The position numbers and the translations under genes were made by a program. The notes beneath the pieces were generated by a model. It saw only the letters and a program-made list of their open reading frames with translations. It was not told the DNA's origin and did no database searches. Positions 24,820 to 33,933 of a DNA stretch of 64,000 nucleotides are shown one piece after another; within the stretch, counting starts at the first letter, position 1; every line of letters begins with the position of its first letter. Source of the DNA: Streptomyces kurssanovii. Lineage in GTDB: Bacteria; Actinomycetota; Actinomycetes; Streptomycetales; Streptomycetaceae. The stretch is taken from assembly GCF_014649695.1 (NCBI RefSeq), contig NZ_BMTN01000027.1, positions 1 to 64,000 of the forward strand, in the 5' to 3' direction.

Positions 24820-26001
24820 ATGCTCGGTATCCAGGCGACCGACGACGACATGGGCGCAACCGGCGACGAAGGCCTGCCCCGCAGGGGCATTTCCCCGGCG
24901 CGGCCCGGCCCTTCCGTGGTCGACGCCGTCGAGGCCGTTCTCCGCGATCACCTGGGCGAGCGCATGGAGGAGGCCCGGCAGACCGACGCGGTCTTCGCCC
25001 AGGAAGTCGCCGGGCGCGTGCGCGACATCGCCCTGCGCGGCGGCAAGCGCCTTAGGGCCCAGTTCCTCTGGTGGGGATGGCGGGCCTGCGGCGGCGGCCC
25101 GGCCGAGGGCCCGGAGACGGAGAACGTGCTGCGCGTCGCCGCGGCGCTGGAGCTGATCCAGACGTGCGCCGTGGTCCACGACGACGTCATGGACCGCTCA
25201 CCGACGCGCCGCGGCGCCCGCGCCGTCCACGAGGACTTCGCACGGCAACACTCCGCGGCAGGCATGTCCGGGTGCCCCGCGTCCTTCGGGACCGCCGGGG
25301 CCGTCCTCGCCGGGGACCTGGCTCTCGCCTGGGCCGACGATCTGCTGACCGCCACCGCGCTGGCTTCGAGGCAGGGCGCCCGCCTTCAGCGGGAATGGCG
25401 CGCCATGCGGTCGGAGATGGTCGCGGGCCAGTACCTCGACATACGCGCGGCGGCCACCGGCTCCACGGCGGTGGACCAGGCCGTCCGTATCGCCTGCCTC
25501 AAGAGCGCGCTCTACACCGTCGAGCGTCCCCTCGCACTCGGCGCCGCCCTCGCCGGCGCCTCCGACCGTACGACGGACGTCCTGCGGTCGGCAGGCAGGT
25601 CCGCGGGCATCGCCTTCCAGCTCAGGGACGACCTCCTCGGTGTGTTCGGCGATCCACGGCGTACGGGCAAACCTGCCGACGACGACCTGCGGGACAAGAA
25701 GCTGACCTACCTGCGCGCCGTCGCCCTGCGGCTGGCGGACGAGTCCGGGGCCGCGGCGGCCGCCGCGGCCCTGAGAGCGCCCGGGGCGACGCTGACGGAC
25801 GCTCAGGTTCGTGAGGCGCGGGCCGCCCTGGAGAGCACCGGTGCCCGGCGGGTCGTGGAAGCGAGGGTCGGTCGGCTGGTCCACGCAAGTGAACGCCGTC
25901 TGACCGCGCTGCCCGGTGAGCCCGCCGCGGTCGCGGCGCTCGGCAGTCTGATCCGTACAGCGGCGGGGCCGGCCTCGCCGCACGAGGAGGACGCGCGATG
26001 A
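24820..26001 (+). CDS. crtE: Geranylgeranyl diphosphate synthase
   Basis: A 393-residue polyprenyl synthetase. The first aspartate-rich motif reads HDDVMD and the second RDDLLGVFGDP; GGKRLRAQ (substrate Lys/Arg) and CLKSALYTVERPL are also present. It makes C20 geranylgeranyl diphosphate for phytoene synthesis. ATG 24820 is used because GGAAGGGGGC is ideally placed before it; GTG 24778 in frame is weaker. It opens the operon crtE-crtI-crtB-crtV and its stop overlaps crtI by 4 bp. Confidence 0.93.
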   Translation: MLGIQATDDDMGATGDEGLPRRGISPARPGPSVVDAVEAVLRDHLGERMEEARQTDAVFAQEVAGRVRDIALRGGKRLRAQFLWWGWRACGGGPAEGPETENVLRVAAALELIQTCAVVHDDVMDRSPTRRGARAVHEDFARQHSAAGMSGCPASFGTAGAVLAGDLALAWADDLLTATALASRQGARLQREWRAMRSEMVAGQYLDIRAAATGSTAVDQAVRIACLKSALYTVERPLALGAALAGASDRTTDVLRSAGRSAGIAFQLRDDLLGVFGDPRRTGKPADDDLRDKKLTYLRAVALRLADESGAAAAAAALRAPGATLTDAQVREARAALESTGARRVVEARVGRLVHASERRLTALPGEPAAVAALGSLIRTAAGPASPHEEDAR

Positions 26002-27479
26002 AAACCGTTCCCGGTCGCACCGACCGCGTGGTCGTCGTCGGTGCCGGGCTGTCCGGCCTCGCCGCCGCGCTGCACCTGCTGGGCAGCGGCCGCCAGGTCA
26101 CCGTGGTGGAGAGGTCGGACCAGGCCGGGGGCCGGGCGGGACGCGCGCGGCTGGGCGGCTATCTCCTGGACACGGGTCCGACGGTGCTCACGATGCCGCA
26201 CCTCGCCGACGAGGCGTTCGCCGCGGTGGGCGACTCGCTCGCGGACCGGGTCGAGCTCATCGCCCTGCACCCCGCCTACCGGGCACAGTTCGCCGACGGC
26301 TCTGGCCTCGACGTGCACACGGACGGGGAGGCGATGGCCGAGGAGGTCCGCGCCTTCGCGGGTCCGGCCGAGGCCGCCGGCTACCTGAGGCTCCGGCACT
26401 GGCTGCGGTCGCTCTACGAAGCACAGATGCGACGGTTCATCGACACGAACTTCGACTCCCCCTTCCAGTTGCTGCACCCCGATCTGGCGCGGCTGGCCGC
26501 CCTGCGCGGCTTCGGCCGGCTGGACGCGCAGATCGGCCGGTACGTCAAGGACCCCAGGCTGCGCAGGGTCTTCTCGTTCCAGTCGCTCTACGCGGGCGTG
26601 CCACCCGCCCGGGCGCTCGCCGCCTACGCCGTCATCGCCTACATGGACACGGTCGCCGGTGTGTACTTCCCCAAGGGGGGCATGCACGCGCTGCCCGTGG
26701 CGATGGCGGACGCCGCCCGCGACGCCGGAGCCGAGTTCCGCTACGGCACCGAGGTCACGAAGCTCGAGATGTCCGCCGGACGCGTCACCTCTGTGCGCCT
26801 CGGCGACGGTGAGCGGCTGCCGTGCGACGCGGTGGTCCTCACACCCGAGCTACCCGTCGTCTACCGCCTGTTGGGACGCACACCGCGCCGGCCCGTACGG
26901 CTGACCCACTCCCCCTCCGCGGTGATCCTCCACGCGGGCACCCGCCGCGGCTGGCCGGGCCTGGACCACCACACCATCTCGTTCGGACACGCCTGGGAGC
27001 GGACGTTCGACGAGATCACCCGCACGGGGCGGCTCATGAGCGACCCGTCGCTGCTCATCACCCGGCCCACGGCCCACGAGCCGCGGCTGGCGCCCGAGGG
27101 CCGGCATCTGCATTACGTGCTCGCGCCCTGCCCCAACACGACCGTCGGCCCATCGGCGGACGAATGGCGTTCGCTGGCCCCCCGATACCGCGACAGCATC
27201 GTCAGCCTGCTGGAGAAGCGCGGTCTGGACGGGTTCGGCGACGCGATCGAGGAGGAGCAGTTGATCACCCCCGCCGACTGGACGGCACAGGGGCACGCGG
27301 CGGGAACACCGTTCTCCGCGGCCCACACCTTCGCGCAGACCGGCCCGTTCCGGCCACGCAACCTGGTCGCCGGCGTCGAGAACGCCGTACTGGCCGGCTG
27401 CGGAACGACTCCGGGCGTAGGCGTACCCACCGTGCTCGTCAGCGGAAAGCTGGCGGCGTCCCGCATCAGCGGACAGTGA
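25998..27479 (+). CDS. crtI: Phytoene desaturase
   Basis: A 493-residue FAD-dependent CrtI-type desaturase. The N-terminus is the dinucleotide-binding fold VVVGAGLSGLAAALHLLGSG, followed by GRAGRARLGGYLLDTGPTVL. The C-terminal signature ending PGVGVPTVLVSGKLAA is the carotenoid oxidoreductase motif. It introduces the double bonds that turn phytoene into lycopene. It overlaps crtE by ATGA and is followed after 9 bases by crtB. Confidence 0.95.
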   Translation: MKTVPGRTDRVVVVGAGLSGLAAALHLLGSGRQVTVVERSDQAGGRAGRARLGGYLLDTGPTVLTMPHLADEAFAAVGDSLADRVELIALHPAYRAQFADGSGLDVHTDGEAMAEEVRAFAGPAEAAGYLRLRHWLRSLYEAQMRRFIDTNFDSPFQLLHPDLARLAALRGFGRLDAQIGRYVKDPRLRRVFSFQSLYAGVPPARALAAYAVIAYMDTVAGVYFPKGGMHALPVAMADAARDAGAEFRYGTEVTKLEMSAGRVTSVRLGDGERLPCDAVVLTPELPVVYRLLGRTPRRPVRLTHSPSAVILHAGTRRGWPGLDHHTISFGHAWERTFDEITRTGRLMSDPSLLITRPTAHEPRLAPEGRHLHYVLAPCPNTTVGPSADEWRSLAPRYRDSIVSLLEKRGLDGFGDAIEEEQLITPADWTAQGHAAGTPFSAAHTFAQTGPFRPRNLVAGVENAVLAGCGTTPGVGVPTVLVSGKLAASRISGQ

Positions 27480-27488
27480 GAGGCGTTC

Positions 27489-28514
27489 ATGACACGACGT
27501 GAACTGGACGCGGCACGGATCTCGGACCCGGGGCTGCGAGCGGCGTATCAGCACTGCCGGCGGCTCAACGCCCGTCACGGCAAGACCTACTTCCTCGCGA
27601 CCCGACTGCTGCCGGTCCACCGGCGGCCGGCCGTCCACGCGCTGTACGGTTTCGCCCGCTGGGCCGACGACATCGTGGACGATCCGGCCCGCGCCCGCAC
27701 TCCTGAGGCGCGTGACCGGCAGCTCGCGCAGCTGGAGAGCGAACTCGCTTCGGGGCTGCGGACCGGCCGGAGCAGCGAACCCGTCGTGCGGGCGGTGGCC
27801 GACACGGCCAAGGCCTACGCCATCCCCCACGAGCACTTCTCGGACTTCGTGGCCTCGATGCGGGAGGACCTCACGGTCACGGACTACGCCACCTACGCGG
27901 ACCTCAGGTCGTACATGCACGGATCCGCCGCCGTCATCGGCCTGCAGATGCTGCCGGTGCTCGGCACCGTCGTGCCGAAGGAGGTGGCGGCACCGCACGC
28001 GGCCGCGCTGGGGGTCGCGTTCCAGCTCACCAACTTCCTGCGGGACGTGGGCGAGGACCTCGACCGCGGGCGGGTCTATCTGCCGGCCGACCTGCTCGCC
28101 GCCCATGGTGCGGATCGCGCGCTGCTGGAGTGGAGCCGCGCCACCGGCAAGCCGGACCCGCGGATCCGCGCCGCGCTGGAAGCCGCCGCTGAGCTCACCC
28201 GGAGCGTGTACCGGGAGGCCCGACCGGGCATCGACATGCTCGAGCCTCGCGCCCGGCCCTGCATCCGGACGGCGTACACGTTGTACGGCGGGATCCTCGA
28301 CGCCATCGCCGACGACGGCTACGCCGTGGTGCAGCGGCGGTCGGTGGTGCCACGGAGGCGCCGCGCCGCCGTGGCGCTGGACGGACTCGTACGGATTCTG
28401 GCGGCGCGCCTGAGCACACAGCCCCGGCGGTCGCCGGAGCACGCCCTCGAGACACCACCGGCCGCACCGGCACACAGGTCGCCCGCCACGGGCCCGGGGA
28501 GGTACGGAACATGA
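27489..28514 (+). CDS. crtB: Phytoene synthase
   Basis: A 341-residue squalene/phytoene synthase. It contains [11 protein letters not shown], the first aspartate motif DDIVDD ([12 protein letters not shown]) and the second [14 protein letters not shown], both needed to bind magnesium-diphosphate. It joins two geranylgeranyl diphosphates head to head into phytoene. GAGAGG precedes the ATG. Its stop region overlaps the next gene by 4 bp. The C-terminal 40 residues are an unconserved Arg/Pro-rich tail. Confidence 0.95.
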   Translation: MTRRELDAARISDPGLRAAYQHCRRLNARHGKTYFLATRLLPVHRRPAVHALYGFARWADDIVDDPARARTPEARDRQLAQLESELASGLRTGRSSEPVVRAVADTAKAYAIPHEHFSDFVASMREDLTVTDYATYADLRSYMHGSAAVIGLQMLPVLGTVVPKEVAAPHAAALGVAFQLTNFLRDVGEDLDRGRVYLPADLLAAHGADRALLEWSRATGKPDPRIRAALEAAAELTRSVYREARPGIDMLEPRARPCIRTAYTLYGGILDAIADDGYAVVQRRSVVPRRRRAAVALDGLVRILAARLSTQPRRSPEHALETPPAAPAHRSPATGPGRYGT

Positions 28515-29518
28515 CGGGGCCTCGGGGACCGCGGCGGTACGCCCTGCCCGTGCGGTCGCGGCGCCGGACCCGCTGGGAACAGCAGACGCCGACATGGCGC
28601 GAGGCCAGGCCGTCGCTCATCGCGGACGCGCTGAAGCGCTCGGCGGCACGTCCGTCCGGCAACTGGTACGTCATCGGCGCCTCGCGGGACGTCGGCAGCG
28701 AGGGACGCCCGTTCGGGCGGACGGTCGGCGGCGTGGAGGTCGTCGCCTGGCGCACCGCCTCGGGCGAGCTGAGGGCCGGGCCGGGCGCCTGCCCGCACCT
28801 CGGCGCTCCCCTGCGGGACAGCCGGGTCGTGTGCGGCACCGTGGTGTGCCACTGGCACGGACTTTCCTTGGACGGCCGCCCGTTCGCCGGCTGGGACCCG
28901 TACCCCGCCCACGACGACGGTGTGCTCGCCTGGGTACGTCTCGACGACGTCGGCGGGGAGCCGCCGCTCGACCGGCCGGTGGTGCCGCCGCGTCCGAGCG
29001 GCGGCACTGTCGACGCCGTGTTCACAGCCGTGGGCCGCTGCGAGCCGGAGGACGTGGTGGCCAACCGCCTGGACCCGTGGCACGGGTCCTGGTTCCACCC
29101 GTACTCCTTCGTGGACCTGACCGTCCTGCGGGTCCCTGAGAGCGACGCGGACGAGGACGCGTTCACCGTCGACGTGTCGTTCAAGCTCGCCGGGCGGCTG
29201 GTCGTTCCCGTGCGGGCGGAGTTCACCGCGCCTGAGCCGCGCACGGTCGTCATGCGCATCACCGAGGGCGAGGGCGCGACGTCCGTCGTGGAGACGCACG
29301 CCACGCCCCTGGACCCCGGCCCTGACGGCAGTCCGCGTACGGCCGTGATCGAAGCCGTCGTCGCCGTCTCCGACCGCCGCGGATTCGCCGTGGCACGGGC
29401 GGCGGCCCCTGCTCTCCGGCCACTGGTCCGGTGGGCGGCGGGGCGCCTGTGGCGCGACGACCTCGCGTACGCGGAACGGCGCCGGCTGCTGCGCAGCACG
29501 GGCCGGTTCCCGGGCTGA
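28511..29518 (+). CDS. crtV: Rieske 2Fe-2S protein of the carotenoid operon (crtV position, DUF5914 type)
   Basis: A 335-residue protein with a Rieske [2Fe-2S] domain: [11 protein letters not shown] (C-x-H) and CHWHGLSL (C-x2-H, residues about 95-120). The C-terminal half is the DUF5914-type region, with [13 protein letters not shown]. It occupies the crtV position in Streptomyces isorenieratene clusters. Older work called CrtV a methylesterase; the ligands seen here argue for an oxygenase-like or electron-transfer role. It overlaps crtB by 4 bp. The symbol is given on synteny. Confidence 0.75.
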   Translation: MTGPRGPRRYALPVRSRRRTRWEQQTPTWREARPSLIADALKRSAARPSGNWYVIGASRDVGSEGRPFGRTVGGVEVVAWRTASGELRAGPGACPHLGAPLRDSRVVCGTVVCHWHGLSLDGRPFAGWDPYPAHDDGVLAWVRLDDVGGEPPLDRPVVPPRPSGGTVDAVFTAVGRCEPEDVVANRLDPWHGSWFHPYSFVDLTVLRVPESDADEDAFTVDVSFKLAGRLVVPVRAEFTAPEPRTVVMRITEGEGATSVVETHATPLDPGPDGSPRTAVIEAVVAVSDRRGFAVARAAAPALRPLVRWAAGRLWRDDLAYAERRRLLRSTGRFPG

Positions 29519-29524
29519 GCCGGT

Positions 29525-29552
29525 CCCAGGGCAGCCGGCCGGCTGCCCTGGG
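29525..29552. terminator. Bidirectional terminator between the two carotenoid operons
   Basis: A 28-nt perfect palindrome (29525-29538 with 29539-29552), extended by flanking CTGAGCCGG and CCGGTGGCTCAG, lies between the convergent stops of crtV and crtU. Confidence 0.85.
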
Positions 29553-29561
29553 GCCGGTGGC

Positions 29562-31130
29562 TCAGCCGAGGTCCGCGAACCGGGCTGACATACCCCGGAG
29601 CAATCGCGAACGTCCCCTGCGCGGCACCGTCCACAGCGGGTGACCGGCCGCACCCCAGCGGGCCAGCAGCGAGTTGGCGGCGAGGAACCCGGTGGTGGCG
29701 GCACGCTCCATGAGAGCGACCGGGAGGTCGGTGCGGACCAGGTCGCCGGCCATCGTCAGAGCGGGGTGGGGAGTGCTCACCGTGGGACGGGACAGGTAGC
29801 CCTTGACGGGGAACAGCGGGCAGTCCGCGCGCCATTCGTGCCGGGCGTCGACGACCCGGGCCTCAGCGGTCTCCGGGTAGACCTCGTGAAGCTGCCGCAG
29901 CAGCTTCCGTTCGACGGCGAGACGGTCGGCCGACTCGTCGACCGCGTAACCGTGCAGTTCCACGACAGCGCCACCGGTGCGCCGCGCCCAGCGGGCCGCC
30001 TCCCCCTCCCAGCGGTCCAGCACACTCACGTTGTCCAGGCCGTCGAAGCCGCTCGTGCCGAGGAAACCGGGCCGGGACCGGCCCACGGGGCGGTCGAGCC
30101 ACAGCCGGGACACCAGGAAGGGCGGCGCGGTCCGCTGGGCCGCGATACCGGCCCGCCACGCCTCGTTCCCCAGCCTCGGCGACGCCTCGACCAGTCGCTG
30201 CAAACCCGTCACGTCCAGAGCGAGCACGACGGCGTCGTACTCGGTGGAGGTGCCGTCGGCGTCGACGATCAGCGCCGTGCCGCCCGACGGACGGACGGAG
30301 TCGACGGGCGAGCCGGTCCGGATGTCCACACCCGAGCGTTCGAGATAACGGCCCAGCGGCTCCCAGAGCGCTTGCGGGAACGGATCGTCGGGCACGTCGA
30401 AGAGCAGCCCCTCCGAGGAGCCGAGGAAGTAGATGTGGAACATCAGCAGCAGTTCGGCCGCGGACAGTTCCCGCGGGTCGGAGAAGAAGCTGCGGGAGAA
30501 CACCTCGAACGCGAGGTGGTGCGCCGCCGGGGGGAAGTCCACCGAGTCGAGGAAGTCGTGGGCGCTGACGGTGTCGAACCGCTCGTACACCTCGGGCACG
30601 CGCACGTCGAACAGCGGGAGGGCGGCTCTCGGCCGCATGGCGGCGAGGTCCCGCCACCCGAAGGTCGGGCTGAGTGCGGCGAACCCGATCGCGCTCCAGG
30701 GTGGTGTGCGGGGCACATGGGCGAAGCTGTCGGTGAGCCCGGAGCGATGACGCAAGGGGTAGTCCGGCAGCGGGCGGAGGACGGAGAGCGAGGGGTCCGC
30801 ACGACGGAGCAGGCCGCGCAGGTTGTAGTACTGGCGGAAGAAGGCGTGAAAGCCGCGGCTCATCGTCACCCGGCTGCCGTCGGCGAGCTCGGTCCGCCAG
30901 CCTGCGAGACGGCCGCCGAGGCCGGGTCCCTGCTCAACGAGCGTGACCTTGACGCCTCTCTCGGCCAGCGCCGTCGCGGCTGCCAGGCCGGCGATACCGG
31001 CTCCGACGACCGCTGCCCGCGGCGCCGGTCCCTTGACCCGGCGCAGGCCTGGCGCTGCCATCAGTACGTGCGCCTTCCGGTCCCGCCCCCTGCGAGGAGC
31101 CGCGCCGTCCCGGGCGCCGAAGCCGGTCAC
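29562..31130 (-). CDS. crtU: Carotene desaturase/methyltransferase (beta-ring aromatase)
   Basis: A 522-residue FAD-dependent oxidoreductase: AAVVGAGIAGLAAATALAER, then GRLAGWRTELADG, and the CrtU-type segment MSRGFHAFFRQYYNLRGLLR. CrtU turns the beta-ionone ring into an aromatic phi-end group, giving isorenieratene from beta-carotene. GTG 31128-31130 is taken as start since it overlaps the stop of crtT by 4 bp; ATG 31061 is an internal alternative close to the FAD motif. Last gene of crtY-crtT-crtU. Confidence 0.92.
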   Translation of the reverse strand: MTGFGARDGAAPRRGRDRKAHVLMAAPGLRRVKGPAPRAAVVGAGIAGLAAATALAERGVKVTLVEQGPGLGGRLAGWRTELADGSRVTMSRGFHAFFRQYYNLRGLLRRADPSLSVLRPLPDYPLRHRSGLTDSFAHVPRTPPWSAIGFAALSPTFGWRDLAAMRPRAALPLFDVRVPEVYERFDTVSAHDFLDSVDFPPAAHHLAFEVFSRSFFSDPRELSAAELLLMFHIYFLGSSEGLLFDVPDDPFPQALWEPLGRYLERSGVDIRTGSPVDSVRPSGGTALIVDADGTSTEYDAVVLALDVTGLQRLVEASPRLGNEAWRAGIAAQRTAPPFLVSRLWLDRPVGRSRPGFLGTSGFDGLDNVSVLDRWEGEAARWARRTGGAVVELHGYAVDESADRLAVERKLLRQLHEVYPETAEARVVDARHEWRADCPLFPVKGYLSRPTVSTPHPALTMAGDLVRTDLPVALMERAATTGFLAANSLLARWGAAGHPLWTVPRRGRSRLLRGMSARFADLG

Positions 31131-31870
31131 CGGGACCCTGTCTTCCGGTAACCCGGTCCGGGCTGGGCGCGACGGCCCAGGAACGTGTGGACGATGCCGG
31201 TCTGCCATCCGGGGACCGGCAACGCGCGGACGTCCTTGAATCCGGTGGCGTCGAGCCGGGCCGCGAAGGCGGGCACGGTGTCGAACTCCAGCACGCTGCG
31301 GTGGAGGTAGCGGTACAGGTCCCTGTCGCCGGTGACGGTGCCGGCCGGGATGATGACCGCCCGGCACACGGCCGACCAGAGAGCCCGGTGTCCGGCCGAC
31401 CCGCTCAGGGAGTATTCGTGTACCGCGAGTCTGCCGCCGGGGCGCAGAGCCGAGTGGACCGCGGCCAGCACGGCGTCGGGGTCGGCCACGTTACGGAAGA
31501 GGTAGCCGGCGAAGACCGCGTCGAAGGGCCCCGTGACGCCAGCGGCGGCCAGGCGCTCCACCGGCGAGTGCACGAAGGTCACTCCGGCGGGCCAGCGTTT
31601 GACCGCTGCCCGTTCGAGCATGCCGGCGGAGGCGTCGACGGCGGTGATCCGGGCGAGCGGGGCCGCTCGCAGCAGGGCCGCCGTCGAGGCTCCCGTACCG
31701 CAGCCGATGTCGAGGATGTGCAGGCCCGCGCCGCCGCCGGGCAGGCGAAGCCGCCGGGCCGATCGTCTGAGGTCCGCGTGGTAGCCGGCGTTGAGGCCGA
31801 CGAGTCGGTCGTACCCCGGGGCGGCATGGTCGAAGGCCTCTGCCAGATCCGCATCGCGCATCAGCGTCAT
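31127..31870 (-). CDS. crtT: SAM-dependent methyltransferase of the carotenoid operon
   Basis: A 247-residue class I methyltransferase: HILDIGCGTGASTAALLRAA (SAM site), ITAVDASAGMLERA, and DAVFAGYLFRNVADPDAVLA, resembling UbiE/COQ5 enzymes. In the isorenieratene cluster this position is crtT. Its exact target is unproven. The ATG (31868-31870) overlaps the crtY stop and its own stop overlaps the crtU start, so the three are translated in sequence. Confidence 0.88.
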   Translation of the reverse strand: MTLMRDADLAEAFDHAAPGYDRLVGLNAGYHADLRRSARRLRLPGGGAGLHILDIGCGTGASTAALLRAAPLARITAVDASAGMLERAAVKRWPAGVTFVHSPVERLAAAGVTGPFDAVFAGYLFRNVADPDAVLAAVHSALRPGGRLAVHEYSLSGSAGHRALWSAVCRAVIIPAGTVTGDRDLYRYLHRSVLEFDTVPAFAARLDATGFKDVRALPVPGWQTGIVHTFLGRRAQPGPGYRKTGSR

Positions 31871-33087
31871 CCGGTGCTCTCTTCGCGTGTGAGGGGGAAG
31901 GGCTTCCGCGGCAGGAAGGGCAGTTCCACCGCGGTACGGAGCATGGGGCCGACGGGTGTCGCGAAGCCGAGGAGCACGTCCTCCCACAGCGCGCTGCGGC
32001 CGTCGAGGAAACGCAGCACCCGTTCGGCGGGCACGCGCCGGAACAACCGGGTGAAGAAGTCGGGGCCGTTGACGCGTCCGGAGTCCAGGGCGCGCAGCAT
32101 CACGGCGTCCATCGCCAGGGCACGGCGCGGGTGGGGCGCCGGCAGCCGGACCGCCTTGCCGTCACGCAGCGCGGCGGCGACGGCCTTGCTCTGCCTCTGG
32201 ACGGCGGAGAACGTGTAGCCGGTCGCCGGCCTCGTGGCACCTCCCACGGCGCCGATGCGGTGCACGGCGGGGCCGACCCGGCGGGCGAACCGCCCGTCCG
32301 TCATGGGGATGACACCCCCTTCGACGGAACGCACCTCGAACGGCCCGAGGCGCAGGATGTCGCGGGTGTACTGCTCGAGGGCCGTCTCGTACTCCGGTTG
32401 CGACAACGGGGTTCTGGAGAACTGGGTGTACTCGACGAGCGCGTCCCTCGGGCCGAGCGGGAGGACGTATCCGAACGCGAGCCCGTGGGCGGGCTGAGAA
32501 ACCCGGAAGTCCATCAGCTCCACGACCTCGTCGTCGAAGGCCGGAGCCGCTGTGCGGACGAACCAGCCTCTGAAGTGCTGCAACAGGGTGCTGCGGGCCG
32601 GGGGCAGCGACCGGGCAGGGCGGGAGTCGAACAGATGCCGGCCCCGCACGGTGATGCGGTCCCCTTGCGCCGTGACGCACAGGGCTTCCGCACCGCCGGC
32701 CACGTTGCGCACCGTCTCCGCTGTCGCTTCCACCAGCCGCACGTGAGGTAGCGCGGCCAGTCGCGATCCGACCAGGGCTTCGAAGGCGTCCGAGCGGAGC
32801 ATCCGGTAGCGCAGTGTCCCGAGTTCTCCCTCGACGACCTCACCGTCCCGGCCACGGACGCGCAGCCGCCGCCAGCACGCGACCAGAGCGTCGTCGAAGT
32901 CGCCGGGGCCCTCCTGCCAGAAGCACCAGGTGCGCTCCGCCGGACGCAGCGACGGCCGCGGGGTGTTCACCAGCGCCACCGTGACGGGGCGGGCGGAGCC
33001 GGGCACCGTCAGCGCGTGCGCGAGTGACAGCCCCGCCGCCCCGCCGCCGACGATCACGACGTCAGTGGCGATACGCGCGTGCCTCAT
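31867..33087 (-). CDS. crtY: Lycopene beta-cyclase
   Basis: A 406-residue CrtY-type lycopene cyclase: DVVIVGGGAAGLSLAHALTV (FAD/NAD fold), LRPAERTWCFW near residue 50, and FAFGYVLPLG-like and GAVGGATRPATGYTFSAVQR (cyclase motif II). It closes both ends of lycopene to give beta-carotene for CrtU. The ATG has a near-perfect AAGGAGG site, which lies inside an overlapping short ORF (33084-33227). Confidence 0.93.
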   Translation of the reverse strand: MRHARIATDVVIVGGGAAGLSLAHALTVPGSARPVTVALVNTPRPSLRPAERTWCFWQEGPGDFDDALVACWRRLRVRGRDGEVVEGELGTLRYRMLRSDAFEALVGSRLAALPHVRLVEATAETVRNVAGGAEALCVTAQGDRITVRGRHLFDSRPARSLPPARSTLLQHFRGWFVRTAAPAFDDEVVELMDFRVSQPAHGLAFGYVLPLGPRDALVEYTQFSRTPLSQPEYETALEQYTRDILRLGPFEVRSVEGGVIPMTDGRFARRVGPAVHRIGAVGGATRPATGYTFSAVQRQSKAVAAALRDGKAVRLPAPHPRRALAMDAVMLRALDSGRVNGPDFFTRLFRRVPAERVLRFLDGRSALWEDVLLGFATPVGPMLRTAVELPFLPRKPFPLTREESTG

Positions 33088-33227
33088 GCGCCCTCCTTGC
33101 CGAGGACGTCGGTTCCGTCGGCCTTCGCGGACACCATGTGCGCCTCGCCTGCCATCGCTTCGACCACCGTGTGCACCTCTGCGTCGAGTCTGCCCGGCGG
33201 CGGCGGCGCAGGCGGTGTTCCGGACAC
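33084..33227 (-). CDS. Possible 47-aa ORF translationally coupled to crtY
   Basis: A minus-strand frame from GTG 33225-33227 encodes MSGTPPAPPPPGRLDAEVHT and more, ending in a TGA that overlaps the crtY ATG. The codon third positions are G/C rich. I do not recognise it; it may be a short leader that couples translation of crtY, or the trace of a lost upstream gene. Its own ribosome binding site is poor. The bases between 33228 and 33520 are otherwise empty and should contain the crtY promoter. Confidence 0.35.
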   Translation of the reverse strand: MSGTPPAPPPPGRLDAEVHTVVEAMAGEAHMVSAKADGTDVLGKEGA

Positions 33228-33529
33228 GGCCCGCGTGGCGAAACCTGTGTCGCGACGTCCCGGCCGCGCCTCAGTGACGCGGTGTCCCTTCTCCGCCTCT
33301 CATGGCGAAGCGGCCCAGCGATGTCCATGCCCGCTCCTTGTCCGCGCCCGGGTCCCGGGCCGCCGCACTCCGGCACGCTCGGACTTCCGCGTGCCCGGCT
33401 TCTTCGGATGCAGAGGGGTGCGCCTCGCGGCCGCCGAACCCTTTACACCGCTCTTTCAGCCGCGGGTCAGCCGGCGGGGCACCCTGGCTGGAGCCCACGG
33501 CTCCGGCTCACATCACCCGGCTCGACATG

Positions 33530-33807
33530 GTGCCGAACCTGACGACTCCGTCGGGAGCTACACCGACGTCCGGGCCGCCAACCAGGCCCTGGTCAATGCC
33601 TCCAGGAACCCGACGGGCCCCGTGACGCTGCCGAGCGGCCAGAACCGGTCCCTGCGCGTCACCACACCCGGCTTCACCGACCGGTACCTGCGCCACTACC
33701 GGTCCGAGCTCTGGCTCGCCACCCCCGGCGGCACCCACGCATGGGACAACCCCGACCGCTTCCGCGAGGACACCGTCTGGGCGGTCGAGAGCCCCTGGGC
33801 ACCGTGA
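33530..33807 (+). pseudogene. Fragment of an AbfB-type carbohydrate-binding domain protein
   Basis: The frame ending at 33807 encodes SYTDVRAANQALVNASRN and then SGQNRSLRVTTPGFTDRYLR, HYRSELW. This resembles the end of an arabinofuranosidase-type AbfB domain protein. No start codon, signal peptide or catalytic region precedes it. It is followed by a terminator hairpin, as an old 3' end would be. I consider it a remnant. Confidence 0.4.
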
Positions 33808-33814
33808 CGCGTCC

Positions 33815-33843
33815 CTGTTCCGGGGCGCCGCGCCCCGGAACAG
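33815..33843 (+). terminator. Hairpin after the AbfB remnant
   Basis: A 13-bp perfect stem (33815-33827 with 33831-33843) and a 3-nt loop lie 7 bases after the TGA at 33807. Confidence 0.7.
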
Positions 33844-33867
33844 GCCCCGGCTGCGCCCGCCGCCGAA

Positions 33868-33906
33868 GGTCCGTGACCGGCCGACGTTCGTGGCTGATCA
33901 CGGACC
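33868..33906 (-). terminator. Probable terminator of the vWA gene
   Basis: GGTCCGTGA (33868-33876) pairs with TCACGGACC (33898-33906) over a 21-nt loop, 27 bases past the stop of the minus-strand vWA gene. Confidence 0.5.
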
Positions 33907-33933
33907 ACCCGCTCTTCGCTCTGTCCTTGTGTT

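Noticed and set aside
29640-31151. A 503-codon plus-strand frame opposite crtU
   Set aside because: Antisense of a full-length, motif-complete desaturase.
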